From assembly GCF_022024235.1 (NCBI RefSeq), contig NZ_CP091799.1, positions 591,001 to 655,000 of the forward strand: a stretch of 64,000 bases of DNA, written 5' to 3'. The position numbers and the translations under genes are program-made. This document shows, in pieces, positions 34,566-44,308 of this stretch (position 1 is its first letter; every line of letters begins with the position of its first letter). The notes beneath the pieces were generated by a model. The model made no database searches. It saw only the letters and a list, made by a program, of their open reading frames with translations, and was not told the DNA's origin. Source of the DNA: Segatella baroniae B14 (GTDB taxonomy: Bacteria > Bacteroidota > Bacteroidia > Bacteroidales > Bacteroidaceae).

Positions 34566-37265
34566 CTATTTTAATCGGCTATTCAAAGAGCTAAGAATTG
34601 AACCAAGTTCTTTCCTAATATCAAATAACCATGCAATGTTCAAATTAATCTCATCTAATTTTGTTATAGCTTCATGTACAACACCTATTCGTTCCTTTAT
34701 TTCTTCTTGAGACGATTCATCTGTAATACAAGTTAATGAATTGATTGCATACCAAATATTTTGGCCTTGCTTTAACAAGTTCGCCTCTTTATTCAAACCG
34801 CAGTCAATTTTTTCTTGGACATTTCCTTGATTATCAAATTCTATCGGATTGTATTTGTTGTGCTTGTACAGTTCCCAAAAGTTTCTAACAAGGTTCATAT
34901 TCTCAACCCCTTTAGTTTCACAATCGGAAATGAATTTTTCAAATTCTGTTGCATTTCCAAAGATCTGTCCCCAGAATGGCTCACATGCGATTGTGTTGAA
35001 TTCAGGATTAGGTGACACACCACCTAAGAATACAAACCCATTAAAATAAATATCAGGATGAGCAATAATTCGTTGTTTGCAAGCATTAAGGCAATCTCTA
35101 TCCAATATGATGCGACGAGATGACTGTTCCATATGATCAATACAATCATACAACCATCCTTTCATAACCTGCAAATCATCAAACTCAGGACATATTTTTA
35201 GGAACCGATTCTTTATACTTGGCCAAACATCAGCATCTTTGATGAGTTGTTCATCTTCTTTTATCTTATGAGTTTGAAAGGCAGAATGAATAAGTCTAGC
35301 TAATTGAAGATTACTATCTTTTTCTACATCTAAAATTATTTCCAAAAGCCGCTGTTTATAGGTTTCCATATCAAGATTATACTTTCTGTCATAGCCTTCA
35401 AGATAGGAGAGAGATATCAATCTCATAAACAACCAATACGCCTTTGATTTAGGCCGTTTAACTGCAAGATAAGCAATGACATCGGCAAATGTTAGATAGG
35501 CCTCGCCACTACTAAACAAATCCTTATTAAAAAGATATAACAAATAAGCTATAATGTCGTTCAATTGATTCTCGTTTTTTGCCCATTCATCAATCTTTCT
35601 GTATGCCTCAGTTGTTGTACAATGGAAGATTGATTCCATCTCGCTGATACGCATAGTACCATATATCTGGTTTACAAAATAGTTGTCAAAACTTTGTGCA
35701 TCAAAGATATGCTTGTAAGTTTCGACATGATATCCACTTCTTTCATCTTGTTTAGGGAATAATTTCACAAGCAAAGATTTAATCTTGCATTCTTCATCTA
35801 TATCCTTCTTCAAATAATAACGTTGTCTACTAGAGAAGAACCCACCTGTTTCTATAAATTGCTTCCTGAATAGTTTAGTATACTCGTCATGATATTTATA
35901 TTTTATCAACTGAACCAAAACATATTCGTATAGTTTTACATCGCCTCTTACCAACCTATAGTCCATAAGGAATTGGTTGATAAATCTTTTAGCATCTCTC
36001 AAAGTTGGCAAGTATTCCTTCAGAATGTTCTCTAGATCATTTAAGGTTTTCTTGATGGAAGATGCTTCGTGTGTTTTTGCATCTAACTTGCTGCACAGTT
36101 TGTCACTTATGTAGTTTGTAATGTAAGAATACGGACGTGATGGAATAACAAATTCAAAATTGAAGAATTTGTCCACAAAGCATGCATCATCTGTATTATT
36201 GCTTTCTCCAAGTGCTTTATTAACCTGGTTCTTATCATATGCCGTCAGGAAAACAAGATTAGTAAAAGCCGCATTACTATCTATCAACTTCAGTACTTCA
36301 AGTATTTCTTCTTTCGACAATCTGTCAAAATCATCAATAAGAACTAAAACCTTTTTCTCAATATGAGCAAAAGACTTCTTCAGTTTATCTTTTAAGTCCT
36401 CCTTATCCCATATCCTATAAAAACTCACTACTTTTTCAATTACACCTCTATTATCTATCAATTGTAGAGATGACATGTAGTCTTTCATTACACTGCTGCA
36501 TCCGCTATCGTATTTCGACAACACACAAGTAATCAGACTGAAAAAGTCTTCTTGGATGGTTTGATATGATTTACTATCACGTGGATTGAAGTATACAATC
36601 TCAAAATCGTTGCCAGAAAAATTCTCCTTGATTAAGTTCAAAAATGAAGTCTTTCCTGCGCCCCATTGAGCCGTAATTGCCAGACTCCAAGTTTTAGTCT
36701 TGTCCAAAGACAAAATCTCACCAGCAATCTTTTTAGCCTCTTCTGCCAGATCTAAAATATCCTCATTTTTTCCTTCTATCGGCCAATCTCTGATAATTCC
36801 ATCACTTGGAGTATATAGGCTATCTTGTTTATTTGCGTTTATCCTAATTTTATTTGTGATGGCTACAATGAGATAGGAAAGTCCAGCAACAATACAAATG
36901 TCAACATAAGACACTAGCCAAAGCCATGGAACATAATTGTACAATCCAGTGAAACGGTATCTCAATGTTACGAATAGAATACAGAAAAGTACGAAGGTCC
37001 ATCTACCATCAAATCTATAACGATAACTCCATTTACGCTTTATATCAGACGCGACAACAAATACCAAAATACAAACCAATACGAAGCTAAACGCATTTGC
37101 TTTAAATTCAGAGAGGATAGGTATGACCATTTCGTCAAACAAGCATTTCAGATCATCTTCATAGCTTGTCATTATAAAAGCAAAAGACAGAAAAGCTATT
37201 ATATATTGCAAATATGACTTATTGCTCTTAAGTTCATTTAGATATTTCTTAAACGTTTTCTTCAT
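34566..37265 (-). CDS. KAP-family P-loop NTPase, membrane-bound
   Basis: 899 residues. Four hydrophobic segments near the N terminus (about 21-35, 56-72, 90-101, 113-136) anchor it in the membrane. The P-loop domain follows: Walker A AQWGAGKTSFLNLI (199-212) and Walker B KVLVLIDDFDRLSKEE (305-320), with LVFLTAYDKNQVNKAL, all typical of KAP NTPases, in which the transmembrane segments flank or insert in the NTPase. The rest (about 450-899) is a large helical region of unknown function. KAP proteins occur in phage-defence islands; here it neighbours RloA/RloB-like genes 31 bp away, so it may be part of the same operon. Confidence 0.85.
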   Translation of the reverse strand: MKKTFKKYLNELKSNKSYLQYIIAFLSFAFIMTSYEDDLKCLFDEMVIPILSEFKANAFSFVLVCILVFVVASDIKRKWSYRYRFDGRWTFVLFCILFVTLRYRFTGLYNYVPWLWLVSYVDICIVAGLSYLIVAITNKIRINANKQDSLYTPSDGIIRDWPIEGKNEDILDLAEEAKKIAGEILSLDKTKTWSLAITAQWGAGKTSFLNLIKENFSGNDFEIVYFNPRDSKSYQTIQEDFFSLITCVLSKYDSGCSSVMKDYMSSLQLIDNRGVIEKVVSFYRIWDKEDLKDKLKKSFAHIEKKVLVLIDDFDRLSKEEILEVLKLIDSNAAFTNLVFLTAYDKNQVNKALGESNNTDDACFVDKFFNFEFVIPSRPYSYITNYISDKLCSKLDAKTHEASSIKKTLNDLENILKEYLPTLRDAKRFINQFLMDYRLVRGDVKLYEYVLVQLIKYKYHDEYTKLFRKQFIETGGFFSSRQRYYLKKDIDEECKIKSLLVKLFPKQDERSGYHVETYKHIFDAQSFDNYFVNQIYGTMRISEMESIFHCTTTEAYRKIDEWAKNENQLNDIIAYLLYLFNKDLFSSGEAYLTFADVIAYLAVKRPKSKAYWLFMRLISLSYLEGYDRKYNLDMETYKQRLLEIILDVEKDSNLQLARLIHSAFQTHKIKEDEQLIKDADVWPSIKNRFLKICPEFDDLQVMKGWLYDCIDHMEQSSRRIILDRDCLNACKQRIIAHPDIYFNGFVFLGGVSPNPEFNTIACEPFWGQIFGNATEFEKFISDCETKGVENMNLVRNFWELYKHNKYNPIEFDNQGNVQEKIDCGLNKEANLLKQGQNIWYAINSLTCITDESSQEEIKERIGVVHEAITKLDEINLNIAWLFDIRKELGSILSSLNSRLK

Positions 37266-37296
37266 AATCGAATATTTTTTTGTAGCAAACGATAGT

Positions 37297-37911
37297 TTAC
37301 ACTACTTCCAATTCTTTCAACTCTTCCATCAAGCTCCCCAGCTCTGAGTATGTATAATTTCTACCATTCTTCAGTTTCTCATCCATTGAACGTTTGGCAT
37401 TGGCGATAGCTTTTTCGAGACTGCCACCATTGCGCTCAAAGTAACCGTGAAGTCCTTTGGTCTTGATGAAGAATTCTATCGTCTTCCGATACTCCACACA
37501 TTGATTCAGGTCTTTGAGTAAAGGCTCTTGTGCTTCGTATGGACGTGAGGTGTAGCGGAAATAGTATAGGAAGAACAGTTCTGTGCAGCGGTGAGTCTCG
37601 AAGAACTCCACCTCGCAGTAGATACCTTTCTTGGGCTTGTTGATAGGCTTGGCATACTTTGCCTTTAGTTTCTGATATTGGGAACGCTCAGGCTCCTTGT
37701 CCTTCGTGTCCATATCGATGATGCAGAAGATATGGTTGTAACCCATTGCCACGCCCTCAGCTATCTTGGCTTCCAGTTCCTTGATGTTGGTATGCTTCGG
37801 ATAGTCTGGTTTAATGGTCAGACGTTTGAACACGTCGCATAAGGACTTGAAATAGAAAAATTCCGTTGGCCCTTCACCCAGGATGAGTGCTGTCTGTCGT
37901 AGTTTTCCCAT
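37297..37911 (-). CDS. RloB-like TOPRIM protein (AbiL-type)
   Basis: 204 residues. N-terminal ALILGEGPTEFFYF (Glu13) and IFCIIDMDTKD (DMD at 66-68) form the E...DxD set of the TOPRIM fold. The layout matches the RloB family, the toxin-like partner of RloA ATPases and of AbiLii. It begins 1 bp after the stop of the ATPase gene (TGATATG), so the pair is translationally coupled. Likely role: nuclease effector that cuts RNA or DNA when triggered by the ATPase during phage infection; the substrate is unknown. PARIS (AriA/AriB) has a similar ATPase-TOPRIM logic but AriB carries DUF4435. Confidence 0.85.
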   Translation of the reverse strand: MGKLRQTALILGEGPTEFFYFKSLCDVFKRLTIKPDYPKHTNIKELEAKIAEGVAMGYNHIFCIIDMDTKDKEPERSQYQKLKAKYAKPINKPKKGIYCEVEFFETHRCTELFFLYYFRYTSRPYEAQEPLLKDLNQCVEYRKTIEFFIKTKGLHGYFERNGGSLEKAIANAKRSMDEKLKNGRNYTYSELGSLMEELKELEVV

Positions 37912-37912
37912 A

Positions 37913-39193
37913 TCAGTCCTCCAAGTTTATAAAGATACTGCCCAGTTCTGGCTTGGCTCCCAATCGACCAATACGATATGAATTGTAAAGCGACAGGTTT
38001 TTGTGCAAGCCGAAGGAGTCGCCACGAGCATATTCGGATGAAGCTGTCTCTTTGTTCTTCTCGACAAACCACACCACACCTCGGTTCTCATTTATCATAT
38101 CCTGTGACAGAAGGGTGGTCTCCTGACTCGTGATAATCAGCTGCGACTTATCGGAGTTGAAGATGAAGACGTTGAGGTAGTAGTACAACAGGTCGTTGTG
38201 CAGATCCTCGCCCAGTTCATCAAGATAGTACACGTGAGGACTCGTTATCAAGTCGTATAGGGCATCCAATATGCGGATATACTTCTGAGTACCCTTTGAC
38301 TGCCATTTGAACGGAATATCAAAGTCACCATTGTCGGAATGGTTCAAGAAGGTGATGGAATCTGTGGTTGGCTTCAAAAGCACATCTTTCATCTCCTCGG
38401 GGATATTCTCTTTCTGGATACGCTCGCGGAAATCATTGGGTACAATGCGGTCTTCTACGACGGGACGATATTTCAGAATGTTCAAGTCGGCCTTCTGAAG
38501 CATCGTATTATAGAACTTACGCTTCTTTGAATTACTATAAGCATCTTTCAAGATCTCGACAAGTCCCTTTTCTACATTGCCGTCCACATCGTGATAATTG
38601 GCCATAATCCAAGCGTGAAGTGTGTTGAATGGAGCTATGTCTTCTTTCAAGGCAGCCTTTCGGCAAACAGATAACACACTGTGGTTGTTCAGTGTGTTTT
38701 CACGGATGCTTTCCTGTGTCTTGACTTGCAGTTTGAGACTCGCACCAAACTTGATGTCTGCCTGTACATTCTCGCCCACAAAACTGCGCTCATAGAACAG
38801 CGATTTCGATTTGTTTGGATAATAGTACAAGGCTTCACTTAAAATGTGCTTGCCGTTGAACTTGACATTGTAATCATATCGGGTGCCATCGGCATAGAAT
38901 GACACGTGCATTTCCGTTGGCTCATCTTTGGTGAGCACGAAGGGAATGCAACCGCCAATTTCGACTGCCGCATCCGTCTTTGGCAAGACCAACAGACGGA
39001 ATACCTCATTCATGGCAAGCAGCATATTCGACTTGCCCGAAGCGTTTGAACCATAGAGGATGCCTAACTTATACAAGAACACACCATCAGCAACTTCGGT
39101 GACAAGTTCCGAAGATGGTCCCTTGGCCACGAAGCTTAATTCCTGCTTGTCGCGAATGGAAAGATAGTTCTTTACCCAAAACTCTCGTATCAT
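37913..39193 (-). CDS. RloA-like AAA ATPase (AbiL-type, AAA_15/AAA_21)
   Basis: 426 residues. Opens FWVKNYLSIRDKQELSF, typical of SMC/RecF-like AAA_15 ATPases. Walker A is GSNASGKSN (48-56); Walker B is VYYLDELGEDLH, followed by QLIITSQETTLL, an ABC-type H-loop region. Partner RloB-like gene follows with a 1-bp gap. Expected to sense infection and gate the TOPRIM partner. The pair is GC-richer than the restriction cassette, so the two arrived separately. No clear TAnnTTTG promoter seen upstream. Confidence 0.85.
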   Translation of the reverse strand: MIREFWVKNYLSIRDKQELSFVAKGPSSELVTEVADGVFLYKLGILYGSNASGKSNMLLAMNEVFRLLVLPKTDAAVEIGGCIPFVLTKDEPTEMHVSFYADGTRYDYNVKFNGKHILSEALYYYPNKSKSLFYERSFVGENVQADIKFGASLKLQVKTQESIRENTLNNHSVLSVCRKAALKEDIAPFNTLHAWIMANYHDVDGNVEKGLVEILKDAYSNSKKRKFYNTMLQKADLNILKYRPVVEDRIVPNDFRERIQKENIPEEMKDVLLKPTTDSITFLNHSDNGDFDIPFKWQSKGTQKYIRILDALYDLITSPHVYYLDELGEDLHNDLLYYYLNVFIFNSDKSQLIITSQETTLLSQDMINENRGVVWFVEKNKETASSEYARGDSFGLHKNLSLYNSYRIGRLGAKPELGSIFINLED

Positions 39194-39522
39194 ACCGCAA
39201 TATTTTATCTATTATCGTAATTTTGCTACAAAAAAACAAATAATTTCTGAAATGGACACCACATTTATTATTCATTTCCGTAATTACGGTACGTTTTTAT
39301 GTATATTTAACTATAAAATAGATGCCGATATAGCAAATTAGCACCAGTTTATGCTCCGAAGTAGTTATCCGATAGCTCATTCTTTCTCTTTCACATCAGC
39401 AACACGACTGAATTGGTAGAAGTTCGCGATACCCCTCTTGACATATTCTCACGCGCGTAATATAAATATGGTATTATCATCGTCCTCAAACTTATACCCC
39501 AAAGCCAGTAGGTTGTTCAAAG

Positions 39523-39551
39523 TTAAACTGCGACAGTCCGTCGCAGTTTAA
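39523..39551. repeat. Perfect 12-bp inverted repeat
   Basis: TTAAACTGCGAC-agtcc-GTCGCAGTTTAA. No T-run. It may be an operator, a recombination site or a structure in a lost transcript. Confidence 0.6.
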
Positions 39552-39982
39552 AATCTCCATCGAAGGAAACATCCATTTTAAGTCATAATAACAACTCAAA
39601 TTCTGCACATTTTAGTGATTTTTGCGGTTTCGTAAAGTTAAAAGTGTTAAATCTTTGACTTTTTTATCGCTCACAGAATCTGTTAATTTCGAAACGTTGG
39701 TTTTCTACCGTCTGTTTGTCGCTGCTTACTCTAATATAACCGTAAATCATTTTTTTATTATTTTTGTCCATGTATCGTGAACTCTTCGAACTTTACATAG
39801 TCAATGTAAACCCTGTCTATGATATTATTCTTTTGCTTACTTTGTAAGTGATTGAAAATCAATAATAAAGATGTAAAAAATATCTCAGATTGCCAACTTT
39901 TTATATGACTATATTATCCAGAAATGGGGTATTATATGTTTTCCTATTTATATTCGAAAAGTTGAAAGTTTCGTGAAAATAA

Positions 39983-40014
39983 TTTGTTTGTTACAATTTA
40001 TCATATTACCTTTG
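39983..40014 (+). promoter_or_regulatory. sstT promoter
   Basis: TTTG (39983-39986), 20-bp spacer, TACCTTTG (40007-40014): a textbook Bacteroidota promoter 53 bp before the sstT start. Confidence 0.75.
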
Positions 40015-40066
40015 AAAGCGTTTATGTTGAAACATTTAAAATGTCTTTTTATATCATTTAATAATC

Positions 40067-41300
40067 ATGTTTTATTTAAAACGTTTTTGGGTAGCATGGA
40101 CCAATATTAGTTTAGTACTTCGTATTTGTATTGGATTAGTTTTAGGAGCTATTTTGGGGGTTGTTGTACCAGAGTGGAGTGGTATTTCTGTTTTTGGAAA
40201 TATCTTTGTTAGTGCTTTGAAGGCTATAGCCCCAATACTTGTTGCTGTATTGGTAACTTCAAGTATAGCGAAGGCTACGGGTAGTGTGGGAAATCGATTC
40301 TCTGTTGTTATTGGTCAGTATCTGCTGAGTACTTTTATTGCTGCTTTGTGTGCCGTCGTGGTTAGTATGCTATTTCCGGTTACTCTTTTTCTGGAAAAAA
40401 ACGGTAGATAGTACTATGCCTAGTACTCTGTCAAATGTTTTTGTTAACTTATTAATTAATTTGGTAAGTAATCCGGTCGCTTCTGTAAGTAATGCTAACT
40501 ATGTTGGTATTTTGTTTTGGTCAGTTTTAATAGGTTTAGCCATGAAAAAAATAGCTAAACCTGCTGTTATTGATTTAGTAAGCGGTTTGGCAGATGTAAT
40601 TTCAGTAGTTATAAAGTGGATTATTCAGTTTGCTCCATTTGGTATTTTTGGTTTGGTATTTTCGGCTGTCTCTGAAAGTGGCATGGAGATATTTACAACT
40701 TATGGACATCTTGTTCTTGTTCTTGTAGGGTGTATGTTGATCAATGCACTTATATTTAATCCGATAATATCCTTTTTTCTAATCCGGAAAAATCCATATC
40801 CTCTACTTTTTACCTGTTTAAAAGAAAGTGGGGTAAATGCTTTTTTTACTCGTTCTTCTGCAGCTAATATACCTATAAATATGGCGCTTTGTAAACGATT
40901 GGGCCTTGATGAGGAATTTTATTCTGTAAGTATTCCTTTGGGAGCTACAATTAATATGGATGGTGCTGCTGTAACAATTACTGTAATGTCGCTTGCAGTG
41001 GCGCATACAGTAGGTGTAGATGTTAATTTCTACCATGCTCTATTTTTAAGTATTATAGCAACGATAGGTGCTTGTGGAGCATCAGGTGTAGCTGGAGGTT
41101 CATTATTGCTTGTACCTTTAGCCTGCTCGTTTCTTGGTATCGGAAATGACGTGGCGATGCAAGCGGTAGCTGTTGGTTTTATTATCGGTGTGATACAGGA
41201 TAGTGTAGAAACTGCTCTTAATTCGAGTGGAGATGTTTTCTTTACTGCTTCTGCTGAGCTATATGAACGTAGAAAAAAACTTAAGAGAAAGGGTTCTTAG
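40067..41300 (+). pseudogene. sstT: Serine/threonine:Na+ symporter SstT, disrupted by a +1 frameshift
   Basis: The first frame (40067-40411) encodes residues 1-114 of a dicarboxylate/amino-acid:cation symporter (opening FWVAWTNISLVLRICIGLVLG, with KAIAPILVAVLVTSSIA). It runs into a stop after LFLEKNG. The rest continues in the next frame from about 40395 to 41300 ([56 protein letters not shown]), with all C-terminal transport motifs. Six instead of seven A at 40395-40401 would restore one frame of about 410 residues, normal for SstT. The protein imports serine and threonine with Na+. The break may be a real mutation, slippage-based phase variation, or a sequencing error in the homopolymer. 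Confidence 0.85.
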
Positions 41301-41329
41301 TTATTTTATAATAGCCTATAAGCCATTTT

Positions 41330-41412
41330 TTTTCGTTCTAAGGCTTTTCTATCTCAGAAAAATGTATTAAATTTGCTTCGTTTTTGAGACCCGAAATCGC
41401 TTAGAACGAAAA
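41330..41412. promoter_or_regulatory. gyrA promoter bracketed by an inverted repeat
   Basis: TTTTCGTTCTAAG (41330-41342) and its exact reverse complement (41400-41412) flank the -7 box TAAATTTG at 41368-41375. Transcription should begin near 41382, so the right arm lies in the leader and the left arm near the -33 region. Confidence 0.6.
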
Positions 41413-41462
41413 TAAAGGGCCTTAGCGTGAATTTTACAACGAAAAATAGATATTTTTAAACA

Positions 41463-44093
41463 ATGGACGAAAATCAGACAATTGACAATGACAGAATCTT
41501 GAGGATCAACATTGAAGAGGAGATGAAAAAGTCATATATCGACTATTCTATGTCGGTTATTGTGGCTCGTGCGCTCCCTGATGTACGAGATGGCTTCAAA
41601 CCTGTTCATCGTCGTATCCTTTATGGTATGCTTGGTATTGGTAATACTAGCAATAATGCCTATAAGAAATGTGCCCGTGTAGTAGGTGAGGTTCTTGGTA
41701 AGTATCACCCACATGGTGACTCTTCTGTTTATGGCGCCCTCGTTCGTATGGGCCAAGACTGGAATATGCGTTATCTTCTGGTTGATGGCCAGGGTAACTT
41801 TGGTTCTGTGGATGGTGACTCTCCTGCTGCTATGCGTTATACCGAGTGTCGTCTGAGCAAGATGGGTGAGCATATCATGGATGACCTTGATAAGGATACT
41901 GTAGACATGACGAATAACTTCGATGATACATTGAAGGAACCAAGTGTGATGCCTACTAAAATTCCTAATCTGTTGGTAAATGGTGCTAATGGTATTGCCG
42001 TTGGTATGGCTACTAATATTCCTACTCATAATCTCGGTGAGGTCATTGATGGTTGCTGTGCTTATATTGATAATCCTGATATAGATCTCGATGGTCTGAT
42101 GCAGTATATTAAAGCTCCTGATTTCCCTACTGGTGCTTATATATATGGTATACAAGGTGTTCGTCAGGCTTATGAAACCGGTCGTGGACGTGTGGTAATG
42201 CGTGCTAAGGCTGAAATCGAGAGCGATGATAATCATGACAAAATTGTTGTTACTGAGATTCCTTATGGTGTCAATAAGGCTCAGCTTATCGAATATATTG
42301 CAGAACTCGTTAAGGAAGGTAAAATCGATGGCATTTCTAATGTCAATGATGAATCTGGCCGTCAGGGTATGCGTATCGTTGTCGATTTGAAGCGTGACAG
42401 CAATGCTAACGTTATTTTGAATAAACTCTTCAAGATGACAGCTTTGCAGAGTTCTTTCTCTGTTAACTGTATTGCTCTTGTAAAGGGTCGTCCACGTTTG
42501 CTCGGTCTGAAAGATTGTGTAAAATATTTCGTGGAGCATCGTCACGATGTTACTATCCGACGTACTCAGTATGAATTGAAGAAAGCGCAGGAACGTGCTC
42601 ATATCCTTGAAGGCTTAATTATTGCTTGTGATAATATCGACGAAGTAGTACATATTATTCGTGCAAGCAAAACTCCTGCTGATGCTCAGCGTAACTTGGA
42701 ACAGCGTTTCGAACTGGATGAACTGCAGAGTAAGGCTATCGTTGATATGCGTCTTAGTCAGCTTACAGGTCTACGTATGGATCAGTTGCATGCTGAATAT
42801 GAAGAGTTGGAGCGCATGATAGATTACTATAATCAGATATTGAGCGATCCTGAACTTTGTAAGAAGGTGATGAAGGATGAACTCCTCGAGGTAAAAGAAA
42901 AATATGGTGACGCTCGTCGTACCGAAATCAAATATTCTTCAGAGGAATTTAATCCTGAGGACTTCTATCCAAATGATCCTGTTGTAATCACTGTGAGCCA
43001 CTTGGGCTATATTAAGCGTACTCCGCTAAGTGATTTCCGTGAACAGGCTCGTGGTGGCGTCGGTAGTAAGGGCGCTCGTACTCGCGAACAAGACTTTACT
43101 GAGAATATTTATCCAGCAACAATGCATCAGACAATGCTGATCTTTACAAAGAAAGGACGTTGTTACTGGCTTAAGTGTTATGAAATTCCAGAAGGTGACA
43201 GAAACTCTAAGGGTCGTGCTATCCAGAATATGCTGAACATCGAAAAGGATGATGCTGTTAATGGATTCTTGCGATTGAGAACACTTACTGACGAAGAGTT
43301 TATTAATAGTCATTATGTCATCTTTGCTACTAAGAATGGTACTGTGAAGAAGACTTGTCTTGAGGCTTACTCTCGTCCTCGTGCTAATGGTGTAATTGCT
43401 ATTAACCTTGCTGAGGGTGATGAATTGGTTGATGTACGTCTGACTAATGGTGAGAATGAACTGATTATCGCTAACCGTAATGGTCGTGCGTGCCGATTCC
43501 ATGAGAATACTATACGTACAATGGGTCGTACTGCGACTGGTGTGCGTGGTATGAAACTCGATGGTGATGATGATGCTGTAGTTGGAATGGTACCTGTTAA
43601 CAATGCTGATGTTGAAACAGTTATGGTTGTCAGCGAGCAGGGTTATGGTAAACGTTCGCAAGTAGAAGACTATCGTATCACTAACCGTGGTGGTAAGGGC
43701 GTAAAGACACTCGCTATTACTGAGAAAACAGGTCGCTTGGTTGCTATTAAGAATGTAACTGATGAGAATGACTTGATGATTATCAATAAGAGTGGTATTG
43801 CTATCCGTCTTTCTGTGGCTGATGTAAGAGTTATGGGTCGTGCTACTCAGGGTGTTCGTCTCATTAACCTTTCTAAAAAGAACGATATCATTGCTAGTGT
43901 ATGTAAGGTAATGAGTAGCGAACTTGAAGCAAGTGTAGAAGAAGAAAGTCGTGCTCAGTGGGCTAAGAAATCTGAAGAAATCAAAGCTGATACTACTGGT
44001 AGTGCAGCTTCTGTAGAAACAGTAGAATCTGCTGATGATGAGGAGGTTAAAGCTGATACTTCAGATGATAATACTCCTGTAGATTTCGAATAA
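41463..44093 (+). CDS. gyrA: DNA gyrase subunit A
   Basis: 876 residues. Breakage-reunion domain with catalytic tyrosine in AAMRYTECRL (Tyr126) and the quinolone-region helix HPHGDSSVYGALVRM (83-97), keeping the serine that corresponds to the usual resistance position. The C-terminal beta-pinwheel has repeated GYGKR and GRATxGVR-type blades; the segment REQARGGVGSKG takes the place of the gyrase box QRRGGKG, so negative supercoiling strength should be checked. An acidic Glu/Asp/Ser-rich tail covers the last 40 residues. With GyrB it introduces negative supercoils. Promoter and leader carry an inverted repeat. Confidence 0.95.
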   Translation: MDENQTIDNDRILRINIEEEMKKSYIDYSMSVIVARALPDVRDGFKPVHRRILYGMLGIGNTSNNAYKKCARVVGEVLGKYHPHGDSSVYGALVRMGQDWNMRYLLVDGQGNFGSVDGDSPAAMRYTECRLSKMGEHIMDDLDKDTVDMTNNFDDTLKEPSVMPTKIPNLLVNGANGIAVGMATNIPTHNLGEVIDGCCAYIDNPDIDLDGLMQYIKAPDFPTGAYIYGIQGVRQAYETGRGRVVMRAKAEIESDDNHDKIVVTEIPYGVNKAQLIEYIAELVKEGKIDGISNVNDESGRQGMRIVVDLKRDSNANVILNKLFKMTALQSSFSVNCIALVKGRPRLLGLKDCVKYFVEHRHDVTIRRTQYELKKAQERAHILEGLIIACDNIDEVVHIIRASKTPADAQRNLEQRFELDELQSKAIVDMRLSQLTGLRMDQLHAEYEELERMIDYYNQILSDPELCKKVMKDELLEVKEKYGDARRTEIKYSSEEFNPEDFYPNDPVVITVSHLGYIKRTPLSDFREQARGGVGSKGARTREQDFTENIYPATMHQTMLIFTKKGRCYWLKCYEIPEGDRNSKGRAIQNMLNIEKDDAVNGFLRLRTLTDEEFINSHYVIFATKNGTVKKTCLEAYSRPRANGVIAINLAEGDELVDVRLTNGENELIIANRNGRACRFHENTIRTMGRTATGVRGMKLDGDDDAVVGMVPVNNADVETVMVVSEQGYGKRSQVEDYRITNRGGKGVKTLAITEKTGRLVAIKNVTDENDLMIINKSGIAIRLSVADVRVMGRATQGVRLINLSKKNDIIASVCKVMSSELEASVEEESRAQWAKKSEEIKADTTGSAASVETVESADDEEVKADTSDDNTPVDFE

Positions 44094-44103
44094 TATAAGG
44101 ATA

Positions 44104-44150
44104 TTCCCTGTCATTTGATGAAAATCAAGTGATAGGGGAATTTTCTTAAA
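44104..44150 (+). terminator. gyrA terminator
   Basis: TTCCCTGTCATTTGAT pairs with ATCAAGTGATAGGGGAA (one bulge, one G-T), 4-nt loop, then TTTTC and a further T-rich tract. It begins 11 bp after the stop. Confidence 0.8.
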
Positions 44151-44308
44151 ATTTTTTGTTCGAAAAAACAACATTTCTTAGGTATTCGAGTTAAGTACAT
44201 AATATATAAGGTATAGACCTGATAAAACTGATATCGGGTTTGTGTGTTTACTTGGAAATCGAATAGAATTAGAAAATAAATAACAATAACCCTTAAAATT
44301 AAAAAGTT

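Larger units (their letters stand above)
39194..40066. other. Right boundary of the defence island, non-coding
   Basis: About 870 bp without a credible full gene. Contains a perfect 12-bp hairpin (39523-39551), a short minus-strand open frame with the ending LALGYKFEDDDNTIFILRA then stop (39461-39540) that looks like the tail of a lost gene, and AT-rich sequence leading to the sstT promoter. Confidence 0.5.

Noticed and set aside
41532..42602. Long minus-strand open frame of 356 codons opposite gyrA
   Set aside because: It is a shadow of gyrA codon bias: Thr/Ile/His-rich translation without domains, no promoter, fully inside a confident gene.
43026..43661. Minus-strand frame of 211 codons opposite the gyrA C-terminal domain
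   Set aside because: Same shadow effect of GCT/ACT-rich codons; no recognisable features.
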